This document shows, piece after piece, positions 19,557 through 29,073 of a stretch of 41,332 nucleotides of DNA. The position numbers and the translations under genes were made by a program. Source of the DNA: Nemertoderma westbladi (lineage: Eukaryota; Xenacoelomorpha; Nemertodermatida; Nemertodermatidae). Numbering within the stretch: position 1 is the first letter of the stretch; each line of letters begins with the position of its first letter. The notes below the pieces were generated by a model. That model ran no database searches, had not been told where the DNA came from, and worked only from the letters and a program-made list of their open reading frames with translations. The stretch spans positions 1-41,332 of the forward strand of contig JAUCBJ010007820.1 in the NCBI GenBank assembly GCA_032718475.1, in the 5' to 3' direction.

Positions 19557-21443
19557 ATGGTAGCAAGAACAACGAGACCCTTGGACGAAAACAGGTCGTG
19601 TGACACAGATATATGGAGGGGGCCGCTACCCCCGATGACGTACCCAAGCCAGAGAAAATCAAGAAATAGGACAGACGGAACGCACCAGGCAGGGGAAACT
19701 ATACAGCACCCGTCAAATCCATTGGAAGCGCAGGCGATAGGGATGGCCACGTTGATCGATGCTTTGAAAACGAGGATCGAGTTACCACCCGTGGAACCAT
19801 TCAAGTTCGATGGGAGTAGGCCGGAAGAATATTTACAGTTTCGGCGAATGTATAGTAACGAAATACTGACAAAAAACTTGACGCAGGCGGAGTGCCTAAA
19901 GTATCTACAAGTGTACACGGGAGGCCCAGCATACAACATCGTGAGGCAATATCAGGGAATAGAGGGCGGCTTCACGACAGCATGGCGGGCACTGGATAGG
20001 GAATACGGGCACCCGGCCAAGATCATCAGGCAGACGCTGAGAGGCATAACATCGGGTGGCCTACAGGATAACCCCGTTAGCATTAAGACGTTTGCAAACA
20101 AAGTCGAGAAGGCGCTGATCGTGCTGAAGACGCTAGACGCGCCATACGAGCTCAACGCGTCCAATAACATCACCACGATAGCGCAGGCACTACCGAACTG
20201 GCTGCGCAACAAGTGGAGGAAGATCGCTTTCTCCACTCGAGACAAGAAGGGTGCGGAACCGGGTTTAGAAGAAATGTCAAACTTCTTAAATTACGAGGCT
20301 GAACTAATAACGGACCCAGTCTATAGTGAAGATAGCCTGGGAAAGGGACCAAAGACGGATCACTACAGGTCGAAACCAGAGCACAATACATCAAACGCAT
20401 TGCCGAGGCTCAGGCAATCATTGCCATACGCAGCGACGCAGGGGACTGCAAGTCCACAGGCAAACGAAGATAAGACAACATCATGGAACGGACAGGGGAA
20501 CAGTAACAACATGAATAAACATAACCCCAGTACGTCCAGTAGGCCAAATCCAGTCAATAAGAATAGTAGGGACTTTGGTACGAATATAACTGCGATACGC
20601 AATGCATTGTATAAAGAGGGCTACGACCCAAAGAGCAAATGCCAGTTACACGCAAATGCGCTTCATAAAACCATGAACTGCAGGTACTGGCAGGCGCTAC
20701 CGAGGCAAGACCAGATAGATTACGCGTCGAGCAATAAAATCTGCTCGCGATGTGTGAAGAGTGGACACAAGGCCAGGGAATGCCAAGAGAAGCCGGTCAA
20801 GTTTGGCCAAAGGAGAGGCCAAACGATGGCAACGAGCACGGTAGGGGCGAAGAAGAGAGGCACGGTGTTACTTGGAGTAGTACCGGTGCGAGTGATCGGG
20901 GAGGGCAATCGATCAGTAACAACACTAATGCTGGTTGATAGTGGAGCTGCCTTCACATTAGTCGAGGAATGGGTAGCCGAAGAAATAGGATTGAGAACAA
21001 GGCCAAGCAGAATGGCGGTAACAACCATCTCTAGCAAAGATGAGATCCTAGAGATGAGGACAGGACGGTGCGCAATTGCAGCAGTGGCACCAGGATGCGA
21101 TTATGGGGCAACCATCGACCCCATCCAAGTAATAGAGTCAATTAACATCAATGCCAGGCGGCCAACCAACATCGAGGTCGAGCAATACAAATTCCTGGAC
21201 GACATTGACTTCTCGATCCCAGACGTGGACGTTAGGAAGGTATCCATCATAGTAGGAATGGACTGCCCGACGGCCCACGAAAGAATGCAAACGGTCTTCG
21301 GCGAAGACAAGCAGAGTGACCCGGTGGCCATATTAACACCATTCGGGTGGACGCTGAGTGGTCCAATTAAGAGCAAGATACCATTCAGGATGTCGGAGAC
21401 ATCAGGATGCATGTTCGCGGGAACAATGCAGGAAAGTGCTTAA
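19557..21443 (+). CDS. Element B: BEL/Pao Gag core, zinc knuckle and aspartic protease
   Basis: From the ATG at 19557, 628 residues; the frame is already open from the poly-G tract at 19504. A DUF1759-type Gag domain covers about residues 60-240 (RIELPPVEPFKFDGSRPEEY, YLQVYTGGPAYNIV, ALDREYGHPAKI). A C-x2-C-x4-H-x4-C knuckle is at C396, C399, H404 and C409, preceded by a C/H-containing linker. A DUF1758-type protease follows, with its single catalytic Asp461 in LVDSGAAFTLVEEW, then IIVGMDCPTAHERM and FGWTLSGPI. After about residue 615 the frame leaves the expected Pol sequence and soon stops. Normal BEL Pol has over 200 residues between GW-x-LSGP and the RT palm, and these are absent, so the protease-RT junction has been deleted. 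Confidence 0.85.
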   Translation: MVARTTRPLDENRSCDTDIWRGPLPPMTYPSQRKSRNRTDGTHQAGETIQHPSNPLEAQAIGMATLIDALKTRIELPPVEPFKFDGSRPEEYLQFRRMYSNEILTKNLTQAECLKYLQVYTGGPAYNIVRQYQGIEGGFTTAWRALDREYGHPAKIIRQTLRGITSGGLQDNPVSIKTFANKVEKALIVLKTLDAPYELNASNNITTIAQALPNWLRNKWRKIAFSTRDKKGAEPGLEEMSNFLNYEAELITDPVYSEDSLGKGPKTDHYRSKPEHNTSNALPRLRQSLPYAATQGTASPQANEDKTTSWNGQGNSNNMNKHNPSTSSRPNPVNKNSRDFGTNITAIRNALYKEGYDPKSKCQLHANALHKTMNCRYWQALPRQDQIDYASSNKICSRCVKSGHKARECQEKPVKFGQRRGQTMATSTVGAKKRGTVLLGVVPVRVIGEGNRSVTTLMLVDSGAAFTLVEEWVAEEIGLRTRPSRMAVTTISSKDEILEMRTGRCAIAAVAPGCDYGATIDPIQVIESININARRPTNIEVEQYKFLDDIDFSIPDVDVRKVSIIVGMDCPTAHERMQTVFGEDKQSDPVAILTPFGWTLSGPIKSKIPFRMSETSGCMFAGTMQESA

Positions 21444-24409
21444 ACGACTACCTGCTAGAGGGCCGAAACATATATAATTCGGGCATAGAAGTACTACTTA
21501 GATTTAGGAATGGGAAACACGCCTTCACGTGTGACATAGAAGGCATGTTCAACCAAGTCCGTGTAACAGAGGAAGATAGCGACAGTCAACGCTTCTTATG
21601 GTATAACGGCGAGGAAGAACCGCCTATAATACCGGCATATAAGATGGTAGTACAAAACATGGGGGCCAAGTCGTCCTCATTTACGACGACTATGGCAGTG
21701 AGAGACACGGTAAAGGGGAAGGAAGATAGATACAGCAGTAGGGCCGTCGATATGATCCGACGCGGCTTCTACGTAGACGACGGTATGGAGTCTGGAAATA
21801 CGGTTGAGGAGATACTGGAAACAGGGCGCGAGGTTCGCGACATCCTGAAAGGATCCAGCTTCAACCTGACCAAATTCCAATCCAGTTCAGAAGAATTTAT
21901 CAAGGCAATAGAGGACAAGAAACCAGAATCGACCATGGACAACCCTACAACAGCCAAAGGACAGGACATGGCGAATAAGAGAACACAATCTCAGCAAAAG
22001 GCATTGGGAATCGTGTGGGATAGAGGAACAGACGAACTGAAGTATCAGCTGAGCCAGGAGGGCGCAGACACCCATACGAAGAGGGGTTATGTATCGTATA
22101 TAGCAAGGATATACGATCCCCTAGGCCTAGCATCCCCATTACTAGTCACGGGGAAACAGATACTCAAGAGAGTATATAAATTGAAGGATGAGTGGGACGT
22201 AGAGGTACCAGAGGACATCAAGAAACAGTGGAGCAAATGGACAGAAGACTTGGAGAGGATGGGAACATACAACATGCCGCGAGTGTATTTCCCGGATGGG
22301 AATATGACGAATCTGGACCTACACATGTTCTCCGACGCGTCATTGGAAGCGTACGGAGCGGCACTCTACTTAGTACAACGAGAAGGGGCTCACAAGCCAA
22401 GGCTAGCCTTTAGCAAAGCAAAGTCAACGCCGCCAGATTCAGCATCTGTTCCCAAGTTAGAATTGACAGCTGCGAGACTAGGAGTAAGAGCCACAGCCTA
22501 CCTAGTGGATACTATTCCCAACATAGTGGAGACACACTACTGGACGGACTCCATGGTAGTGCTTGGTTGGCTACACAACGAAAAGACGAGATACCCGATA
22601 TTCGTCGCGAATAGAGTGGACGAAATAAGGGCGAGCACAGAACTAGAAAGGTGGCACTACTGCCCAACAGACGAGAACCCAGCGGACTTGCTGTCGAGGG
22701 GCGTGGAACGCCACACTTTCTTAAAGAAGGAAGTATTGTGGCAACATGGGCCACAATTTCTGAGCGATAAAGAGGCCTGGCCGCCAATGAGAAAGGTGGA
22801 GCCGGGCTCAGAAGTGGTGTCAGAGGGAGAAGAGGGAGACTCAGAGGGAGAAGAGATATACTCCCAGATGGTGAGGGAGATTAGGGACGTGCAACCAAAG
22901 CAAGAACTATGCGATAACCCGACGGACAAACTCCTCAGCTACAGTTCTAGTTGGTACAAGACCAAGAAACTAGTGGCGTACTGGAGAGCTTTCGGGAATT
23001 TCCTCGCGGGAGTTAATAAGGAGAAGAAAACCAGGGAAACCATAGATCTGGAAGGAGCGGCCAAGGCAATAATCCGCTATGAACAACGGAAGAACTACGG
23101 CGACGAGGTGGAACGTGTCGGCAACCAACAGCACCTCCGACGGGACAGCGAGTTGATTACGCTGTCGCCACAACTCAACGACGATGGGATTCTTGTAATG
23201 AATTCTAGGGTGGGATATAACAACAGCATAGTCGTGCCACCGAAACCCATCATCATTCCCACAGGATCGCCTATAGTCCACCAGATCATATGGGACTCCC
23301 ACAAATCGATATTGCATGGGGGCACCAACCGAACCCTCACAGAGATAAGGAGGACCTATTGGGTCAAACAATTAAGGAAGAAGGTTAAAGCGGTAGTGGG
23401 GCAGTGCCAGACCTGCCGACGGGCAAAGAAGGAGCGAGCCATACAGGAGATGGCGCCACTACCGGCGAGTAGGGTAAGACAGCACGACCCGCCATTTACG
23501 CATTGCGGTGTGGACATGTTTGGGCCGATAAAGATCAAGGTGATGCGACACACGGAGAAACGCTACGGTATTATCTTCGTATGCAACAATACGCGGGCGG
23601 TAGGGATAGAACTCGCCCAAGATGCAACCGCATCAGCATTCATTAACGCCTTAGAAAGGTTTAGGGACCGCAAAGGTGGGACGATCGCAGTGATATACAG
23701 CGACAACGGCACCAACTTTGTGGGTGCAGAGAGTGAGATGGCAGAAGCCTTGGACATCTTAGAAGGAGAAGAAGTCAGGGCGGCCATGAGAAGACGACAA
23801 GTAAAGTGGGAGAGAAGGACGCCGTATGCACCACATACACTAGGATGCGTCGAGAGACTGGTGGGCAGTTCAAAGCGTCTAATGACGAAGTTAATGAACA
23901 CCCACATGGTCACTGAAGACGTCTTACGGACAGTACTTGCGAAGTGCGAGGGGATCATTAATAGCAGACCGCTATACCCAGAGAATGATGACCCTGAGTC
24001 ATTAGACGTGTTGACGCCTAGCCATTTTCTGATGGAAAGGCCAGCGACCATCGATATGCGGGGTGTAGACCCAGATGATATACATTCCCGCCAGAGTTGG
24101 AAAGTCGCTAAAGCAATAAGCGCGGAGTATTGGAGGAGGTGGGTAGAAGAATACCTACCCACGCTCCATAAGCGAAGCAAGTGGAGGAAACCGAACCGGG
24201 AGTTAAAAGTAGGAGATCTCGTAATCGTTACGGATGATACTATCATCAACAACCAGTGGCGGTTGGCGAGAGTTGTACGCACTTACTCCGATGAGGACGG
24301 AAGAGTCCGATCGGTAGAAGTGCGAATAGGTGGGAAGATAGGTGCGAAGGACAGAAAAACCTACAGGAGAGCGGTAGGCAAATGCTGTCTCCTAGAAGGG
24401 GCACCTTAG
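21407..24409 (+). CDS. Element B: Pol - partial RT, RNase H, integrase
   Basis: A 1000-residue frame, overlapping the previous ORF in another frame. It begins inside the RT (CLNDYLLEGRNIYN), so fingers and linker are missing. The palm retains the first Asp in CDIEGMF and the YVDD box at residues 122-125. RNase H has all four acidic residues: D310 (FSDAS), E352 (KLELTAAR), D381 (YWTDS) and D427 (NPADLLSRG). Integrase has an HHCC zinc site (HKSILHGG, CQTCRR) and the D703-D766-E816 triad (GVDMFGP, YSDNGTNF, CVERLVG), ending with a DUF5641-like domain (YWRRWVEEYLPTL, GDLVIVTDD, WRLARV). RNase H and integrase look intact; RT does not. With nearly identical LTRs, this copy was probably mobilised in trans or lost the segment at or after insertion. 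Confidence 0.9.
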   Translation: MHVRGNNAGKCLNDYLLEGRNIYNSGIEVLLRFRNGKHAFTCDIEGMFNQVRVTEEDSDSQRFLWYNGEEEPPIIPAYKMVVQNMGAKSSSFTTTMAVRDTVKGKEDRYSSRAVDMIRRGFYVDDGMESGNTVEEILETGREVRDILKGSSFNLTKFQSSSEEFIKAIEDKKPESTMDNPTTAKGQDMANKRTQSQQKALGIVWDRGTDELKYQLSQEGADTHTKRGYVSYIARIYDPLGLASPLLVTGKQILKRVYKLKDEWDVEVPEDIKKQWSKWTEDLERMGTYNMPRVYFPDGNMTNLDLHMFSDASLEAYGAALYLVQREGAHKPRLAFSKAKSTPPDSASVPKLELTAARLGVRATAYLVDTIPNIVETHYWTDSMVVLGWLHNEKTRYPIFVANRVDEIRASTELERWHYCPTDENPADLLSRGVERHTFLKKEVLWQHGPQFLSDKEAWPPMRKVEPGSEVVSEGEEGDSEGEEIYSQMVREIRDVQPKQELCDNPTDKLLSYSSSWYKTKKLVAYWRAFGNFLAGVNKEKKTRETIDLEGAAKAIIRYEQRKNYGDEVERVGNQQHLRRDSELITLSPQLNDDGILVMNSRVGYNNSIVVPPKPIIIPTGSPIVHQIIWDSHKSILHGGTNRTLTEIRRTYWVKQLRKKVKAVVGQCQTCRRAKKERAIQEMAPLPASRVRQHDPPFTHCGVDMFGPIKIKVMRHTEKRYGIIFVCNNTRAVGIELAQDATASAFINALERFRDRKGGTIAVIYSDNGTNFVGAESEMAEALDILEGEEVRAAMRRRQVKWERRTPYAPHTLGCVERLVGSSKRLMTKLMNTHMVTEDVLRTVLAKCEGIINSRPLYPENDDPESLDVLTPSHFLMERPATIDMRGVDPDDIHSRQSWKVAKAISAEYWRRWVEEYLPTLHKRSKWRKPNRELKVGDLVIVTDDTIINNQWRLARVVRTYSDEDGRVRSVEVRIGGKIGAKDRKTYRRAVGKCCLLEGAP

Positions 24410-24496
24410 AGTGGAGTTAGAGTGGAGTTTAGTCGTCCAAGTTTTGGACTGAAGGGGGGTGGGATTGAGGACGAGAAGCCCTTCCCACACAAATAA
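24410..24496. other. Pol 3' flank of element B
   Basis: Short purine-rich non-coding stretch with repeated GTGGAGTTAG and an AAATAAAATAAAAT run before the repeat array. Confidence 0.5.
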
Positions 24497-25345
24497 AATA
24501 AAAATAAAATAAAAAATAGTTAGTTAGTTAGTAGGTACGTAGTGCCTAGAGTTAGTTAGTTAGTAGGTACGTAGTACCTAGAGTTAGTTAGTTAGTTAGT
24601 AGGTACGTAGTGCCTAGAGTTAGAGAGTTAGTAGGTACGTAGTACCTAGAGTTAGTTAGTTAGTAGGTACGTAGTGCCTAGAGTTAGAGAGTTAGTAGGT
24701 ACGTAGTACCTAGAGTTAGTTAGTTAGTAGGTACGTAGTGCCTAGAGTTAGAGAGTTAGTAGGTACGTAGTACCTAGAGTTAGTTAGTTAGTAGGTACGT
24801 AGTACCTAGAGTTAGAGAGTTAGTAGGTACGTAGTACCTAGAGTTAGAGGGTACGTAGTACCGCTAGTTAGAGTTAGAGCTAGAGGGTACGTAGTACCGC
24901 CAGTTAGAGTTAGAGTTAGAGGGTACGTAGTACCGCTAGTTAGAGTTAGAGTTAGAGGGTACGTAGTACCGCCAGTTAGAGTTAGAGTTAGAGAGTACGT
25001 AGTACCGCTAGTTAGAGTTAGAGTTAGAGGGTACGTAGTACCGCTAGTTAGAGTTAAAGTTAGAGGGTACGTAGTACCGCTAGTTAGAGTTAGAGTTAGA
25101 GGGTACGTAGTACCGCCAGTTAGAGTTAGAGTTAGAGGGTACGTAGTACCGCTAGTTAGAGTTAGAGTTAGAGGGTACGTAGTACCGCTAGTTAGAGTTA
25201 GAGTTAGAGGGTACGTAGTACCGCTAGTTCGAGTTAGAGTTAGAGTGTACGTAGTACCGCTAGTTAGAGTTAGAGTTAGTAGGTACGTAGTACCGTTAGT
25301 TAGAGTTAGAGGGTACGTAGTACCATTAGTTAGAAGAGAGAGAGT
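24497..25345. repeat. Hairpin-core tandem array, about 24 units
   Basis: Units of about 31-37 bp share a GGTACGTAGTACC core, in which GGTAC and GTACC can pair around GTA. I count about 24 cores. The first ten form one subtype (core followed by TAGAGTTAG..AGTTAGTA, some with GTGCC instead of GTACC). The last fourteen form another (core followed by GCTAGTTAGAGTTAGAG). AGTTAG is the spacer motif throughout. The array sits between pol and the downstream ORF, is non-coding in all frames, and would be transcribed in the genomic RNA. A structural RNA, transcription-factor array or recombination-prone satellite are all possible. Confidence 0.9.
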
Positions 25346-25819
25346 AAGAGGTAAAAGGGGTAAATAGGATATAGATATTAGTTAGCAGTAAGTAGAGTTA
25401 GTAGCGAGAGGGGGGCATATGAGCACAGCTGGATAAATCGTGTGGCCACACGACGTATACTGCTGTACTGCATAGGCCCACAAAGTAGGCCAGAATATGG
25501 ATTAGAGAATTGAATAATCCATAGGCAGTAATAGGTAGTAGGACAGTAGAATTAAAATAAATAGAATAGGGCTGAAAGTTAGAAAATAGTGGCAACACAA
25601 GGGAAGTCGTTCTAGAACATAATAAAAGTAATGGACAGAAATTGTAAATTAGGCTCATTTACTAGCTTCAAAATTAATTAGGTTAAATTTAGGCTAAAAG
25701 GCGCAATTAAGTAGAAAGTAGGCCATTATCGAACCGTACGAAACATCTTAATACATCACTCATCTGTATTGCGCCTTGGTAAGGCACCACCCTGCAGGTG
25801 AGCGAGTGTAGTGTTCGGA
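25346..25819. other. Non-coding leader of the downstream ORF; possible 3' splice site
   Basis: No ORF of note. CACCACCCTGCAG ends at 25797, 22 bases before the ATG at 25820, and could serve as a splice acceptor. It would place the downstream ORF on a spliced subgenomic RNA, as for env in other retroelements. The pyrimidine tract is weak and no partner donor has been identified. Confidence 0.3.
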
Positions 25820-28369
25820 ATGGCGAGTAAGTTGATCAGGAAGAGGAAGGCGGAGTCAGGAGGAAAAGAAATACTGGTGGATTTCACCGAAAGACACCCG
25901 GAAGAGAAGACGAGAGGATACTACGAGAAGTTGGAAAGGGGTCACGCGGCACGAGCGCTGCAGGACCACTTCCGGGAGATGCACGAGCAGCGGCTGGTCG
26001 GGACCTACGGAACGCCGTCGCTGGACAACGCGATCTTCCAACACTTCCACTACGTGGTGAAAGGGGACGAGGCGAAGTTCGGGATTCCGAAGTATCCGAG
26101 GGAATCACCGAGGAAGGACTGGAAGAGGTTCATAGAGTCCGTCAACAGGGGAGGATATATGATCCTAGATGACGAGGGAACCATGGAAGACGAAGCGGGT
26201 TCGAGACGAGGAACGGCAGGGTCGGCCAGGACCATACTCCTACATTTGGCCGCGCCAAATGGGGACATCTTCTTATTCGACCTAGGGACGTATGGGAAGA
26301 AGGACGGGCCGAAATTAGACCGGTTACCGAAAGCGGTACAAGTCTTAGTAAGAGAGAAGTCGACGACAAAAGTGGGATCGGCGATTCACGAGGACGCGGA
26401 GAGGATCATCGGTCCGGACGCCACCAACCTCCTGGATATGCAGAAGGTCTTTATGGCTATGACGGCACCGGATGGGTTGGGGCTAGTCGAAAACACAGGT
26501 CTATGCGGGGCAGTGGCAATGGGCCAACTATTGGGGCTCGTGTGTCACAAACCGATGGACTGGGGGAAGTTTAGGGAAGAATACGGAGCAGAACTAGCGA
26601 ACTCGCTAAAGTGGGGAGCGAGACCGGGAAAGCAGGAGGTATATCAATTTCGCAGAGGAGCGATAAAGGTATATCAGAAGCGATATATCTTGCAGGAAGA
26701 CTGGATTATGATAAGTTTGCTTAACTTATTTATGACCGTAGTCATCGAGAGGGAACCAGGAGCATTTCTGTTATCGGGATCACCCCTAAGCTGCAGGAGA
26801 GCCTTTAAAGTGGCCTTTGACGGTCTGGTAGACCACCCGGGGCTGAAGGGCGAGTCGGTGTACTACAACAGCCGACATCTGGTAGACGGGGAGACAGATA
26901 CACCGTATCAGAGATGGGAGCAGCTAGAGGCGGACAGACGAGAAGCAAAGCGACTGGAAGAAGTCGCTAGACGGGAGAGGATAGAAGCAGAGGAGAGGGA
27001 AGAGGAGGCCAGGGCACAGAGTTACGGCTTCGAGGAACAGGCGGGCCTAGACGAACTTCATTGGACTTCGTCAGGGAGTTCGGGGGAGTCTCTAGGGCGA
27101 GAATTGGGATGGACGGTGGGATCGCCGAAACAGTCCACGTCGGGGTTGCAAACGATGCCCATACCAGCGGGCGCCGAGGGCGACCAACCGCCAAGGAAGC
27201 TAAGGGAGCTAGAGGGATGGAAAGCTACGGGCGAGAGCCAAGGCGGGAAGGGACATAGTGGATCCATCGGGATACCGGGATTGGAGACACTACCAGAAGA
27301 GGAGGACGACGACGACGAGTTCGGAGAGATGCCGCCCATCGAGAGGATAGGCCACTCGGACACGGACTGGGTTGGCGGAAGGGTGGTGACGGCCAGTGGG
27401 GCGAGGGCCTTCTGGAACAGATCCGGCAAGCGGACCTGGGTGCACGAGGAGCCGGCGATGGATTTCGCGGGGAGCACCATCAGGTTGGGCGAGCAACCGG
27501 GGACGGCACCACGGATAGTATTCGGGGAGACGATGCCCGAGAGGGGCGGAGAGATCGACGTAAACAGGGAGACCAACGTAGAGAAGTTCGCCTACCAGCG
27601 ACTCCACAGACCGCGGAGATCGCTTGGGACGAAAGACGAGGTGGGACGGGAGACATTGGTACTCGGCTGCGACTACTGTGGGAGACAGACCCATCGGGAA
27701 AGCAGCTGCCTATACCGGTTCCAAAAGGGAACCTTTTGTCTCTACTGCAGAGAACCAAGTCACAGGATGGGGGCGTGTCCACGGTTGCATAACCGATGTC
27801 CAAAGTGCCACTTTCGGGGACACTACGGGCGCGAGTGCGACTGGATGAGCGACGAGGAGAAGTTCACAAGATTCGAGGAGTGGGCCGACGTCGGGGCCAT
27901 GACGCGCCAGCGCATGAAGGCCCAAGAGTTCAAGTGGGGTTTCTTCCTTATAAACCAGGAGACCCACATGGAAATCATAAAGCGAAGGTTACCGTTTACC
28001 TATCAAGAGGTAGCAACGGCGGCGTCGTACGCTGGAGTGATGAACACGCAACGATACCTGGACAGGTGGACGCCAGAGAACCGAAGGGAGTTTAGGGACT
28101 TCTTGGCGGAGCACGTACCAAAGGCAATGAAAATGATCCTATGGGACGCCACTAGAGGGAGACAACCAGGCCATTCTGAGGGGCCACCGGCGAAGCGATA
28201 TCGGGCACTAATAACACCAGCGCCCAAGGAGCCAACGACCGGGATTAGCAAGGAAGTGGCGGCGAAGGTCCGAAAGCAGAAAGCGGATGATGCCAGAGGA
28301 ACGGTGATAACCAAGAAACGGCCCAGGGAAGAGGACGCCAGGGGGAACTACCCCCGGAGGAACAGATAG
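25820..28369 (+). CDS. Element B: downstream ORF - putative DEDDy exonuclease-like domain plus three CCHC knuckles
   Basis: From the ATG at 25820, 849 residues, uninterrupted. Residues ~105-315 follow the order of RNase D/WRN/EXD1-type 3'-5' exonucleases: D117-x-E119 in MILDDEG (ExoI), hydrophobic strands ILLHLAAP and IFLFDLG, VGSAIHED with D192 (ExoII), LLDMQKVF (206), a GL..LLG helix, and LQEDWIMISLLNLF at 291-304. There, I298 and N302 stand where Tyr and Asp of ExoIII are expected, so the fold is probably catalytically dead. A charged coil (~365-400) and an acidic run (~494) follow. Then come three perfect C-x2-C-x4-H-x4-C knuckles at 617-630, 640-653 and 660-673, spaced as in BEL Gag. The C-terminus is basic (KKRPREEDARG). 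No signal peptide or fusion-protein features, so it is not an env. Coding status is secure; the exonuclease reading is inference. Confidence 0.8.
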   Translation: MASKLIRKRKAESGGKEILVDFTERHPEEKTRGYYEKLERGHAARALQDHFREMHEQRLVGTYGTPSLDNAIFQHFHYVVKGDEAKFGIPKYPRESPRKDWKRFIESVNRGGYMILDDEGTMEDEAGSRRGTAGSARTILLHLAAPNGDIFLFDLGTYGKKDGPKLDRLPKAVQVLVREKSTTKVGSAIHEDAERIIGPDATNLLDMQKVFMAMTAPDGLGLVENTGLCGAVAMGQLLGLVCHKPMDWGKFREEYGAELANSLKWGARPGKQEVYQFRRGAIKVYQKRYILQEDWIMISLLNLFMTVVIEREPGAFLLSGSPLSCRRAFKVAFDGLVDHPGLKGESVYYNSRHLVDGETDTPYQRWEQLEADRREAKRLEEVARRERIEAEEREEEARAQSYGFEEQAGLDELHWTSSGSSGESLGRELGWTVGSPKQSTSGLQTMPIPAGAEGDQPPRKLRELEGWKATGESQGGKGHSGSIGIPGLETLPEEEDDDDEFGEMPPIERIGHSDTDWVGGRVVTASGARAFWNRSGKRTWVHEEPAMDFAGSTIRLGEQPGTAPRIVFGETMPERGGEIDVNRETNVEKFAYQRLHRPRRSLGTKDEVGRETLVLGCDYCGRQTHRESSCLYRFQKGTFCLYCREPSHRMGACPRLHNRCPKCHFRGHYGRECDWMSDEEKFTRFEEWADVGAMTRQRMKAQEFKWGFFLINQETHMEIIKRRLPFTYQEVATAASYAGVMNTQRYLDRWTPENRREFRDFLAEHVPKAMKMILWDATRGRQPGHSEGPPAKRYRALITPAPKEPTTGISKEVAAKVRKQKADDARGTVITKKRPREEDARGNYPRRNR

Positions 28370-29044
28370 GTTCCCAGAGTCGAGGGAGAGAGACTGGGAC
28401 TTAGACGTGGTGCGCCTGGCAGGCGCCGCGCGTGGAACGTACGAACTATTAAGTATAAATTTAATTAATGCAAATAATCGTATAAGTGCAATTTGTATGT
28501 ATGTACGTAGTAATTAGCAGTAAAAATACATACGTTTGGAGTAAGTACTATAGTCATACAACCTTTCTCAATTAGCTACTGGGACTGGGGGATAACTGAC
28601 TATGGCACTATGGACGAGACAACTGACAATTTCACGCTTCTTGAGTGCGACGGCACGAGAGGGGGGGGAGGTTCGTCAGGAGAGATAAAAATAGTCAAAG
28701 TGGAGTTGAGGATCGGAGTAAGAGTGCGAAGTGCGGAGAGAGTGCGAACGCAATTCTAGTGTGGGGGGGGGGAGAATAAGAGGCTGAGTGAGGGACGAGG
28801 AGGTCCTGGGGTATGAGAGAGTTAGGGTGAGAGTGGAGGGGAGATAGGGCGAAAGTGTTGGGGAAACAAAAGTCGCGTGAAGAGGTGAGCGCGATCGGCC
28901 CGACATGAGACGCCAGGCACACAGGGTAGCGTTATCATACCCATAAGGGGCGGCCTGGAAAGCCGGCTCCTAGAGAAAAGATTTCCACCCCACACCCGAT
29001 ACTAGATCGGGATCCAGCAGGATTGTAACGCACTTTTTTGGTTG
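28370..29044. other. 3' non-coding region of element B
   Basis: No supported ORF. A GCGCCT/AGGCGC hairpin (28412-28426) lies 43 bases after the ORF stop. The region 28,690-28,760 has tandem GTGCGAA-type purine-rich motifs, with poly-G tracts at about 28,661 and 28,764. Confidence 0.5.
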
Positions 29045-29073
29045 ATGCTATCTTCTTACCGGGAAGATAGCAT
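29045..29073. promoter_or_regulatory. Perfect 11-bp stem-loop next to the polypurine tract
   Basis: ATGCTATCTTC (29045-29055) and GAAGATAGCAT (29063-29073) are exact reverse complements with a 7-base loop. The stem abuts the polypurine tract and 3' LTR. It may guide plus-strand priming, packaging or RNA 3' structure; the role is inferred from position. Confidence 0.7.

Noticed and set aside
25820-28369. Downstream ORF of element B as an envelope protein
   Set aside because: No signal peptide, no transmembrane anchor, no Cys-rich ectodomain. It has CCHC knuckles and basic and acidic low-complexity parts instead.
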